Below are positions 51,247 to 59,077 of a stretch of 64,000 nt of DNA, piece after piece. The stretch covers positions 372,001-436,000 of the forward strand of contig NZ_JBMNPX010000001.1 of the NCBI RefSeq assembly GCF_050943825.1. The letters run 5' to 3'. The notes beneath the pieces are model-generated. The model was not told where the DNA came from and did not search any database. It was given only the letters and a program-made list of their open reading frames with translations. Every line of letters begins with the position of its first letter. Within the stretch, counting starts at the first letter, position 1. Source of the DNA: Pseudoflavonifractor sp050943825 (lineage in GTDB: Bacteria > Bacillota > Clostridia > Oscillospirales > Oscillospiraceae). A program made the position numbers and the translations under genes.

Positions 51247-53982
51247 TTATGATTTTTCATTCTTTTCTTTGAGAGCGGAAAGGATATCTTCCGGACGCAC
51301 AGGCGTCTTGTAGAAGCGGACCCCAATGGCATCATACAACGCATTCAGTACCGCAGGCGTCGAAGGAACTGTTGCTACTTCCGAGCACCCTTTTGCACCG
51401 TAAGGGCCTTCAATATGCGGGTCTTCCACAATGACAATGTCGTATTTGGGAGTCTCATGAATCCTCGGCAGCCCCAACTTTCCAAAGGTCTTCTGATCCG
51501 GTTTCCCGTCTGTGTAGGAGAAGCCTTCCGACAGCGCATAGCCGATACCCATGGAATTGCCGCCCTCTACTTGCCCGGCAATTATCTGCGGATTAATGGC
51601 GCGGCCCACATCATTGGCACATATGATATGCAAAATCCGTACATTACCCGTCTTTTTATTCACTTCAAGAATGACGCAGCCTGTAAGAAATGCATAGCCC
51701 CGATAATTCTGATATGGGTTTCCGTCCTTCTTGGCTTGCTCCTGCCCCGTAATGCCATAGGTTTTCGGCGCCTCATAATAATATCGTGTCTCTCTGCTCT
51801 CCCCCGCTTGCCAGGGATTTGCTGCAAGGCTGTCCCGCATTTGCTCTGCCGCCTTGTACACAGCACAGCCCGTATCCAGCGTCTGCCGCTCACTGACAGC
51901 CTGGCGGTGCGGAAGCGTATGAGCAGTATCACCGCTGACAAGGTCAAAGGCATCTTCATCTTCATCCAGCGTTTCCGCGGCAATCTGAACCATTGCTGTA
52001 CGGAATCCCTGCCCCATATCAATGCCAGAAAGCGCCATTTTATAACGCCCATCCGGCAGTTTGGTCAGGATACATCCGCCGTTGTCCGGATTGCCCTTTC
52101 CGACGCCAACATTTTTAAAGCCGCTGGCCACGCCGACGCCAAGCACCAGGTCCGGATCGTTCTTCTCACGATACATTTCCCGGTAGTGTGCAATGATGGG
52201 CTTTGCTTTCTCCTGGCAGGCCTGAATGGTCCGCAGAATGCCCACACTCTCTATCACAGTCTCCGTTGTTATGGTCTTGTCGCCGGGAACAAGCGCGTTG
52301 CGCAGGCGAATCTCAAACGGGTCCAGTCCCAACTTTTCCGCGGCCTCATCAATCATTGTCTCAATACAATTTGCACTTTGATTGATACCAAACCCCCGGA
52401 AAGCACCGCCCTGGGCCGTGTTGGTCCGTACCGTACAGGCATGGATTTGCGATGCATTAATCCGGTAAGGACCTAAAGCGAAAATGCACCCCTGTTCCAG
52501 AACTCCGCCGCTCAGACCGGCATAGGGTCCCGCATCCGAGGCAATCTCCGCCCTCAGCGCGCTGAAGTGTCCGTCCTTATCCACCCAGAAGCTGTACTTG
52601 TTGTGATAACGGTGCCGTTTGGCCGTAAGCAAAAGGGACTCGCTGCGTTTCAGCGTAATCTGAACCCTGCGGCCGGTGACCATTGCTGCAATGGCCGCGT
52701 GGGGCTCCAGATAGGAGTCACATTTCTTTCCAAAGCCTCCCCCCAGCGGTGCGGCAATGACGCGAACGCGCTCTGTCGGCAGATTCAAAATAGGCAGCAG
52801 CATGCGCTGAATCTCAAAAGGCGACTGTGTACAGCTGGTAACCACCACGCCGCCTGTCAGCGGATCCAATTCTCCAATGCAGCATTCCGGCTCCAGGCAG
52901 CCATGCTCTTGCCGCTCAAAGTAGTAATCTCCCGTTACCGAGATCAGGTCATTCCGCCCCATCTCCCCATCGAAGTCTCCGGAAGAAAAGTCAATGGTAC
53001 GGATAATCTGTTCTCCGCCAACAGCGCGGCTCTCCTCAATTTCAAAAATACCAGGCAGGACCTCATACTCTGTTTTAACCAGCCTGGCCGCTGCCCGAGC
53101 GGCGGACTCCGTCTCCGCAATCACCATGGCGATGATGTCTCCAAGGAACTTGACTTCTGTCTGACAAAAAACAGGCTGTTCCGGATTGAAGGTGCCATAG
53201 GAATTGCGGCCGGGTACATCCTTGTAAGTAAGCACCCGGACCACGCCGGGGGCATTCTCCGCCTCTCCACAGTCGATGGACAGTATTCTTGCGTGGGGAT
53301 ACTTCGACCACACGAACGCGCCATAAAGTGTACTGTCATCACCGCGGTCACAGGTATATGGCAGCGTTCCGCGCACTTTCTGCGCGCCATCACAGTCGGT
53401 CCTGCTTTTTCCAACATGTCGTCCCGTCAAGCCGATGGCAGTGGCGTCAGCAGGGTCGGAGTAGGTGACAAGTTCAATGCGTTCCAGGGTACGCATGCTC
53501 TCAAGGTCGGGGTCTTCCCCCCGCAGTCTGGCCGCAGCCAGATGTACAGCCTCAATGATCTTCACATAGCCAGTGCAGCGACAATAATTATTCTTCAGCC
53601 CTTCGCAGATCTCTTCATCTGTCGGGTCCGGATTTCTGTCCAGCAGGGCCTTGGTCGCCATAATCATGCCAGGTGTGCAGAATCCACACTGTACGGCTCC
53701 AATATCCAGGAACGATTGTTGAATGGGATGCAGCGCACCATTTTCCCCGTGAAGTCCTTCGATTGTTAATACCTTTTTCCCGTCCGTCCTGTCAAGGCGT
53801 GTAACACAGGCGCGTTCCGCCTTGCCGTCAATGACAACAGTGCAGGCCCCGCAGTGTCCGGTACCGCACCCTTCTTTGGCGCCCTTCATGCAGGCGACAC
53901 CCCGCAGATACTGCAGCAATGTCATCCCTTCTGCTTCTGCTGTCACAATGCTTCCATTCAGTTCAAACGTTACTTTTTTCAT
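51247..53982 (-). CDS. Molybdopterin hydroxylase with fused [2Fe-2S] domains (XDH/Mop-like)
   Basis: 911 aa, xanthine oxidase family. Residues 1-155 hold two [2Fe-2S] clusters: plant-ferredoxin type (Cys39, Cys44, Cys47, Cys59) and the helical domain (Cys99, Cys102, Cys134, Cys136). Residues about 180-905 form the molybdenum domain with PLGGGFGKKCDSY, TAQGGAFRGFGINQS, GLSGGVLEQG and the catalytic Glu in GAKGCSEVAT. There is no FAD subunit or domain, a layout and length like Desulfovibrio aldehyde oxidoreductase (Mop, about 907 aa). It would hydroxylate an N-heterocycle or an aldehyde; the electron acceptor is unclear. No cofactor-insertion gene (xdhC, mocA) is nearby. Confidence 0.9.
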   Translation of the reverse strand: MKKVTFELNGSIVTAEAEGMTLLQYLRGVACMKGAKEGCGTGHCGACTVVIDGKAERACVTRLDRTDGKKVLTIEGLHGENGALHPIQQSFLDIGAVQCGFCTPGMIMATKALLDRNPDPTDEEICEGLKNNYCRCTGYVKIIEAVHLAAARLRGEDPDLESMRTLERIELVTYSDPADATAIGLTGRHVGKSRTDCDGAQKVRGTLPYTCDRGDDSTLYGAFVWSKYPHARILSIDCGEAENAPGVVRVLTYKDVPGRNSYGTFNPEQPVFCQTEVKFLGDIIAMVIAETESAARAAARLVKTEYEVLPGIFEIEESRAVGGEQIIRTIDFSSGDFDGEMGRNDLISVTGDYYFERQEHGCLEPECCIGELDPLTGGVVVTSCTQSPFEIQRMLLPILNLPTERVRVIAAPLGGGFGKKCDSYLEPHAAIAAMVTGRRVQITLKRSESLLLTAKRHRYHNKYSFWVDKDGHFSALRAEIASDAGPYAGLSGGVLEQGCIFALGPYRINASQIHACTVRTNTAQGGAFRGFGINQSANCIETMIDEAAEKLGLDPFEIRLRNALVPGDKTITTETVIESVGILRTIQACQEKAKPIIAHYREMYREKNDPDLVLGVGVASGFKNVGVGKGNPDNGGCILTKLPDGRYKMALSGIDMGQGFRTAMVQIAAETLDEDEDAFDLVSGDTAHTLPHRQAVSERQTLDTGCAVYKAAEQMRDSLAANPWQAGESRETRYYYEAPKTYGITGQEQAKKDGNPYQNYRGYAFLTGCVILEVNKKTGNVRILHIICANDVGRAINPQIIAGQVEGGNSMGIGYALSEGFSYTDGKPDQKTFGKLGLPRIHETPKYDIVIVEDPHIEGPYGAKGCSEVATVPSTPAVLNALYDAIGVRFYKTPVRPEDILSALKEKNEKS

Positions 53983-54022
53983 GTGGATTCGTCCTTATTG
54001 ACACATTTAGAATATTTCAAAA

Positions 54023-54077
54023 ACTCTCTGTCGCTCCGGCACGAGAAAGCAGACGCATCCTCGTGCCGGAGCGACAG
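54023..54077 (-). terminator. Terminator between the NhaC gene and the hydroxylase gene
   Basis: An 18-bp perfect stem (54028-54045, 54060-54077) with a 14-base loop. On the minus strand it is followed by AGAGAGTTTTTG. It should end most transcripts from the isochorismatase-enolase-NhaC operon before the hydroxylase gene. Confidence 0.85.
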
Positions 54078-54094
54078 GATAAACTCAGCCTAGA

Positions 54095-55537
54095 TTACTG
54101 GCTTGTCGCAACTTCTTCTGCCGCAAATTTCTCCATCTCTTCCTCGGTATACATCTTGGCCTTAATATTAAAGAAGCCGAAGATAAAGTCGAGCACAATC
54201 ACCAGGATATTGAAGAAAACGAACGGCGCAAAGACGCCCACATCCACACCGGTCTGCGTGGCCATGTACTGGCAGCCCACATTCCAGGGCAGGAACGCCA
54301 CAAGGCAATTGGCAATATTGTTAATGATGCGGCCTGCGTTCTCAGGCTTATAGCCGGCTTTTTTGTAAAGGGGGCACATCATGGTGCTGACAATCGTCAT
54401 GCAGAAGTAGTAGGTGCCTACCATCATGGTCGTGATGATGCTGGATACACACGTAGTACCCGTCAGGCTGCGGACACTCTTCATATGCTTGCTCAGCGCA
54501 GAGATGACAACATCCAAAACGCCGGTGCCCTTCAGGATACCGCCGACACCGAGAGAGCCTATAATAATCGCCACCAGATCATACATGCTGGTAAACCCGC
54601 CGCGGTTCAAAAGGGAAGATACCAGAGCGTTGTCACTTGTGGCGGTGAAGCCGCTATTCATGTAATTAATGACCTCAGCAAGACTGAAGCCCTGGAAGAA
54701 CACGGCCACAAGAATACCCACTACGCTGCCGCAGAGGATGGACATCAGGGCAGAATACCGCAGAACCATCATGACAATTACAACAGCCATGGGGATCAGA
54801 GAGACCCAGCTGATGTTGAAAATAGCCTCCAGGCTGGTGAGGATATCATTGATACTGGCCATGTCAATGGTGTGCCCTGTAAAGTTCATGCCGATGACCG
54901 CATACAGAACAGCAGAAATAATCCACGTCAGAATGGCGGTGATGCTCATGTGCTTAATGTGATCCCAAAGCTTGACATGGGTGACGGTAGCCATGAACAG
55001 AGGGGCGTCAGACACAGGAGACAGGCCGTTGCCGAAATATGCGCCGGAGATGACAGAACCGGCTACCAGTCCGGGAGGAAGACCAAGTCCCAGGCCGACA
55101 CCCATCATCGCAACACCGATTGTGGCCACCGCTCCCCAGGATGTACCAATGGGAAGGGAGACAACGGAAGTCAGGATGAACGCAACCAGCAGGAAGACAC
55201 TCGGAGAGATAATCTTCAGTCCCCAATAGATGATAGACGGAACGGTACCGGCGCACAGCCAGATGGAGATCATACCGCCAATGGCGACCATAAGGGCCAT
55301 GACGCCGACTGCGGGGCGAATCATTTCCAGGGCAAATTTTTCCACCTGATCCAGATTGTATCCTAAGTAGAGTGCAAAAGGAACCAGAACCAGCCAGGAA
55401 AGCATCATCACGACTACAATCGGCGCATTTGCAGCGGTCAGCAGCACCGCGATGACTGCGACAAGAACCACAAGTGTGAGAATAGCGAAGCCAAGGCTAG
55501 CTTGCCTAACTTCCCTTTGAGTTTTCTCTTTTTTCAT
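54095..55537 (-). CDS. NhaC-family sodium/proton antiporter-like transporter
   Basis: 480 aa, about 12 membrane segments. Family-typical stretches are SLPIGTSWGAVATIGVAMMG, SGAYFGNGLSPVSDAPLFMA and FMATVTHVKLWDHIKHMS. A short hydrophilic N-terminus (MKKEKTQREVRQ) and acidic tail (TEEEMEKFAAEEVATSQ) flank them. NhaC-type proteins exchange sodium for protons; relatives couple organic solutes (malate-lactate in Bacillus MleN). Placed inside a catabolic operon, import of the substrate or exchange for a product is plausible. The start at 55537 has GAGAGGAAGG upstream. Confidence 0.88.
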   Translation of the reverse strand: MKKEKTQREVRQASLGFAILTLVVLVAVIAVLLTAANAPIVVVMMLSWLVLVPFALYLGYNLDQVEKFALEMIRPAVGVMALMVAIGGMISIWLCAGTVPSIIYWGLKIISPSVFLLVAFILTSVVSLPIGTSWGAVATIGVAMMGVGLGLGLPPGLVAGSVISGAYFGNGLSPVSDAPLFMATVTHVKLWDHIKHMSITAILTWIISAVLYAVIGMNFTGHTIDMASINDILTSLEAIFNISWVSLIPMAVVIVMMVLRYSALMSILCGSVVGILVAVFFQGFSLAEVINYMNSGFTATSDNALVSSLLNRGGFTSMYDLVAIIIGSLGVGGILKGTGVLDVVISALSKHMKSVRSLTGTTCVSSIITTMMVGTYYFCMTIVSTMMCPLYKKAGYKPENAGRIINNIANCLVAFLPWNVGCQYMATQTGVDVGVFAPFVFFNILVIVLDFIFGFFNIKAKMYTEEEMEKFAAEEVATSQ

Positions 55538-55643
55538 CAGCTCTACCTTCCTCTCAAAATAGATACAGCTTCGTTTGGATTTGTCCCCAAAGTCTCTTCT
55601 CAAAAACGCCACAGAGAAGAATTACATTGGTAGACAGCAAACA

Positions 55644-56804
55644 TTATTTTTCCAGTACGGTAAATGCTTTGACCTTGTCCTCGTCCAGTTCGACACCGAA
55701 GCCAGGTCGATCCGGGCAGTACATGCACCCATCCTCCCTGTTGATGCGGAGGGGCTCCTTCACAATTCCCTGAAAACTCTCCGGCCCAATGGAAGGCGGA
55801 TCATGGGGCAGCTCAAGCCAGGTTGCATTGGGATAGGAGCAGATGGTCGTCAACGCCGCGGCGACGCCTGTGCCGGGAACCCACCCGTGAATATTGCACA
55901 GCTTATTGCCGTGTTTTTCTGCCATTGCAGCGACCTTCCGCACCTGACTGATACCGCAGCAGAGTGTGATATTGGGCATATAAATGTCATAGCAGTCATT
56001 GTCAATCAACGTTGCAATGTCCTGAATTCCATTCATAATCTCGCCGCCGGCAATGGCGATATCCGTGTGCTCGGTCAGGCGGCGGATGCCATGGATATCA
56101 TAGTGGTCCAGCGGTTCCTCCAGCCACAGGACACCAAGCGCATGCAGCTCCTTCGCAGTTTCCAGTGCACGCTCATAGGTCCAGAACGGAACTCCACCCT
56201 CAAAGTTCCGATCCCGTACCGGCCCCTGGTTGGCGTCACAGATGATGGTCATTCTGTCGCCCACAGCCTTGCGGATATTCTCCACAATGTGGATGTCCTC
56301 TTTGAGCGTAGGCTTGAACAGGCGCAGCTTGACCGCGCGGAATCCCTCTTCCAGCAGGCGAAGCGCATCCTCCTGCCGCTGCTCATCGCTCCGCATCTCG
56401 CACATGGCGGCATAGACCGGGATGTGATCACGGTAACCGCCCATGACCTTGTAGGTAGGCTGGCCGCAAATCTTGCCAAGCAAGTCCCAGAGTGCGTTCT
56501 CCACAATCCAAGGCCGCGGAGCAAGACGTCCGTCCCCTTTCATGCGGTTTGCAAGGCGCTCAATCATCATGGGATCTTGCCCAATCAGCCAGGGTGCAAT
56601 CATATCCTGAATAAACTGCATATAGGTGGGAGTCAGTCCGAAGGGGAACTCGCCGCAGCCATACCCCTCCAGCCCCTCATCAGTTGTAACCCGAACCAAC
56701 AGGATGTGCTGATGCGTCTCCAGTTTCCCGGGGTACCAAGTCGGCTCGAAAGGCTTTTCATACGGGACTTTCAGCCAGTATGTTTTGATCCCTGCTATCT
56801 TCAT
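55644..56804 (-). CDS. Enolase-superfamily enzyme, mandelate racemase-like
   Basis: 386 aa. The capping domain (1-120) is followed by a TIM barrel. Metal ligands are Asp190 (ICDANQG), Glu at 229/230 (WLEEPLDHY) and Glu255 (AGGEIMNG). The general acid/base candidates are Lys159 in AVKLRLF and His306 in NIHGWVPG. The second Lys of the usual K-x-K is Arg161, and the Asp that pairs with the His is Asn278 (IYMPNITLCCGIS). It therefore differs from textbook mandelate racemase. It might be an acid-sugar dehydratase or a racemase/epimerase of another carboxylate. The start at 56804 has GGGGAGG upstream, within the end of the preceding gene. Confidence 0.88.
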   Translation of the reverse strand: MKIAGIKTYWLKVPYEKPFEPTWYPGKLETHQHILLVRVTTDEGLEGYGCGEFPFGLTPTYMQFIQDMIAPWLIGQDPMMIERLANRMKGDGRLAPRPWIVENALWDLLGKICGQPTYKVMGGYRDHIPVYAAMCEMRSDEQRQEDALRLLEEGFRAVKLRLFKPTLKEDIHIVENIRKAVGDRMTIICDANQGPVRDRNFEGGVPFWTYERALETAKELHALGVLWLEEPLDHYDIHGIRRLTEHTDIAIAGGEIMNGIQDIATLIDNDCYDIYMPNITLCCGISQVRKVAAMAEKHGNKLCNIHGWVPGTGVAAALTTICSYPNATWLELPHDPPSIGPESFQGIVKEPLRINREDGCMYCPDRPGFGVELDEDKVKAFTVLEK

Positions 56805-56809
56805 TGCCG

Positions 56810-57526
56810 TCACGCCTCCCCGGCAGCCTTCTGTGCGCGCCACTCGCGGAGCAGCTCCTCAGCATTTGTGTTGAGTCCAATGTAGCGGGATACCATCAGT
56901 CCGGCAGCCGCTTCATCGCTGGGGTTGGAGCCGCGCGTCATATCAGCACAAAGTATCACTTTGTAATCCTTGCTTCCTGCATAATAGGCAGTGCACAGGT
57001 CACAACAGTTTGTCATAATTCCAGTGATAACCATAACATCCTTATTCAGCGCACTCATGACCATCTGCAGGTCAGTGGTTTCAAATGCAGTCACTCGCTT
57101 CTTGGTATTGACTACAATGTCCTCCGGCTTGTTTTCCACCACAAGAGCACTCCACTTTGTACCCTCAAGCCCCAGGTTGCCGTAGTATTTCGTGCTCTCG
57201 GACATGCCCAACATGGAATAGTGGCCCTCGGTAATCCGCCGCCAGCCAGATTCTACGCCTTCAAAATCACCCGCACGATAGGTATTGACGATATGGATAA
57301 CGGGAATCCCCAGTTTCCGACAGGCTGCATTGAATCGATTCACATCATCAATAATATCCCGGCCGCGGGCGCTGGGCGCCGGACAGTCAGCCTCAGGGTC
57401 CAGGTGTCCGCCATGCATATCCAGCTCTACAATGGCAGCGCAGTTCCAGTCGATGTAATCCTCAAACCCTTCGGGCAGAGGAACCATATTTCCGTTGATA
57501 TTAATCTTCATACCGGTAAGGGACAT
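56810..57526 (-). CDS. Isochorismatase-fold cysteine hydrolase
   Basis: 238 aa. The catalytic triad is present: Asp36 (VELDMHGGHLD), Lys142/143 (NTKKRVTAFETTDL) and the Cys175 nucleophile (GIMTNCCDLC). Family members hydrolyse amides such as N-carbamoylsarcosine, nicotinamide and maleamate, or isochorismate; the motif style here is closest to the N-carbamoyl/maleamate amidohydrolase side, a tentative view. The start at 57526 has AAAGGAG upstream. The stop lies five bases before the enolase-like gene, implying coupled translation. Confidence 0.9.
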   Translation of the reverse strand: MSLTGMKININGNMVPLPEGFEDYIDWNCAAIVELDMHGGHLDPEADCPAPSARGRDIIDDVNRFNAACRKLGIPVIHIVNTYRAGDFEGVESGWRRITEGHYSMLGMSESTKYYGNLGLEGTKWSALVVENKPEDIVVNTKKRVTAFETTDLQMVMSALNKDVMVITGIMTNCCDLCTAYYAGSKDYKVILCADMTRGSNPSDEAAAGLMVSRYIGLNTNAEELLREWRAQKAAGEA

Positions 57527-57531
57527 GTCCT

Positions 57532-58230
57532 TTACTCCTTTCCTGTAACATTGGCGCAGATTTCCGCGGCCAGTTCACCGCTCTTCACAACCAGGCCGAT
57601 GAACATTGTACAGGCTTTGGCACACTCCTCGCCCAAATCTGCAAAGTAGGGGGCGAACAGGTCTTCCACTACCAGGCACTTAAAGTCCTTGCACATACCC
57701 ACAAAGCCGGTTCCCATACCGAGGCAGTCCAGACCCGCGCCAACCAAAATGATAATCTTTCGTCCCAAAACCTTGAGCAGGAATTCCAGTTCTGTTCCCT
57801 CAAACGCGTTGTGCCGCTTTGGAGAAAGGAGCGTCAGATCCCCCTCTGCTACCTCTGTGGCAAACTCGCATAGCGGACTGCCCGCCTCCAGCGCCGGGTT
57901 GGGGAATGCCTTCTTCCCTGACAGGGGCGTAATGCGAAGATATTGTGCATTGCGCAGGTCGAGACCATCTCTGCGGAAGGAGAAGCCCGCGTGAATGATA
58001 GGGATTCCATCTTTTCGACACTCAGACTCAAAATGATTGACACCTTGAATTAGCTCGCTGCTGGTTGTTTCGTCAAAATAGTCTGCTTCCAGGTTTCCTT
58101 TCTGCATTCCAAGTTCTAGTACGACCATTTGTGACACATCCAAGAAATCGTCAAACTTTGGAGATACCTTGATCCGGCCACCTTCTACCGGGACACGAAT
58201 AAATTTTGCTGTTAAATTTGTCTTTGGCAT
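57532..58230 (-). CDS. Isochorismatase-fold paralogue lacking canonical catalytic residues
   Basis: 232 aa, same fold and strand order as the next gene. The position of the catalytic Asp is Gly41 (VVLELGMQKGNLE). The Lys is kept (Lys138, LLSPKRHNAFEG), but the Cys (Cys169, VGAGLDCLGMG) lies one residue before the canonical place, where a Leu is found. It is probably a non-catalytic partner of the adjacent enzyme or a hydrolase with altered chemistry. First gene of the operon; start at 58230 with AAAAAGGAG upstream; five bases separate it from the second paralogue. Confidence 0.82.
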   Translation of the reverse strand: MPKTNLTAKFIRVPVEGGRIKVSPKFDDFLDVSQMVVLELGMQKGNLEADYFDETTSSELIQGVNHFESECRKDGIPIIHAGFSFRRDGLDLRNAQYLRITPLSGKKAFPNPALEAGSPLCEFATEVAEGDLTLLSPKRHNAFEGTELEFLLKVLGRKIIILVGAGLDCLGMGTGFVGMCKDFKCLVVEDLFAPYFADLGEECAKACTMFIGLVVKSGELAAEICANVTGKE

Positions 58231-58545
58231 AGTCGGTTGTCTCCTTTTTCAGTCGAACGTGGAATAGGGCCCTTTTACCGACACCAATATACTATCGCCT
58301 TTATATAAATGTTAACTATTTTATAAACTAGGACTCAAAAATGTCTTATTATATACAAACCACTCTTTTATGTTTTGTGTATAATGTATATATTAAGGTT
58401 TTTAATTTATTATTTATTGGTTATATTATATTTTATTCCTTTCTTTTTTGTTTCCTTGAAAATATTAAAAATTACATTATCTTTTCTTCTTGTAAACAAC
58501 AGAGTAGAATGATATGATAAAAAAAACGATAGAGGAAGTGTTGAA
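58231..58545. promoter_or_regulatory. AT-rich divergent regulatory region
   Basis: 315 bp, much richer in AT than any other part of the window, with no gene. On the minus strand a promoter TTAACA (58310-58315), 18-bp spacer, TATATT (58286-58291) drives the isochorismatase-enolase-NhaC operon. An imperfect inverted repeat around TATATACAAAC and GTTTTGTGTATAA (about 58351-58383) is a candidate MarR operator. The plus-strand promoter of the MarR gene was not pinned down. Confidence 0.6.
58286..58315 (-). promoter_or_regulatory. Promoter of the isochorismatase-enolase-NhaC operon
   Basis: TTAACA, 18-bp spacer, TATATT on the minus strand, 56 bp before the start at 58230. Confidence 0.55.
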
Positions 58546-59076
58546 ATGACAAAGCATCAGTTGCTTATCCAGCAGTTTCGACGATATGCCAACAACGTGG
58601 ATTTAATTACCCGAGCTCACTCCACTGAAATACTCAACGGGTATGGCAACTCAGAGTTAAACTGTATTGACTGTATCGGTCGCGCAAAACGCCCCACCGC
58701 CTCCAGTATCTCCAAAGAAATGGACATTACACGCAGCGGTATTTCCAAGGTGCTGCGGAGGCTGGTTTCCAAAGGGGCAATACAGTCTTATCAGATGCCC
58801 AGCAATCAGAAAGAGATTTATTACTGTTTGACGCCCTATGGCCAGGAAATCTTTAAGCAGCATCGGCTGCGCCACCAGAACTGGGAGGATCGCGACCGCA
58901 TGTTCTTTCAGAGTCTGAGCAGCGAGATGTTGGATACGGCACTTCAATTCATGAATATCTATAATGGATACCTGGAGATGAAAGTTGCAGAGTTATCTGA
59001 ACAAGCCAACAAGTCTTTGAACGATTTGGAGCCCCAGGACTTACCGGAAGGGTGCACAGATGAGGGAGTAGATTGA
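58546..59076 (+). CDS. MarR-family transcriptional regulator
   Basis: 176 aa. A winged HTH (residues about 40-110) contains RPTASSISKEMDITRSGISK followed by the wing QMPSNQKEIYYCLTPYG. Long helices on both sides form the dimer interface. The stop and the next ATG are one base apart (59076/59078), so it is translated together with the alanine-racemase-like gene. Its divergence from the catabolic operon suggests it represses that operon and responds to the substrate. Ribosome site GAGGAAGTG upstream. Confidence 0.88.
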   Translation: MTKHQLLIQQFRRYANNVDLITRAHSTEILNGYGNSELNCIDCIGRAKRPTASSISKEMDITRSGISKVLRRLVSKGAIQSYQMPSNQKEIYYCLTPYGQEIFKQHRLRHQNWEDRDRMFFQSLSSEMLDTALQFMNIYNGYLEMKVAELSEQANKSLNDLEPQDLPEGCTDEGVD

Positions 59077-59077
59077 T

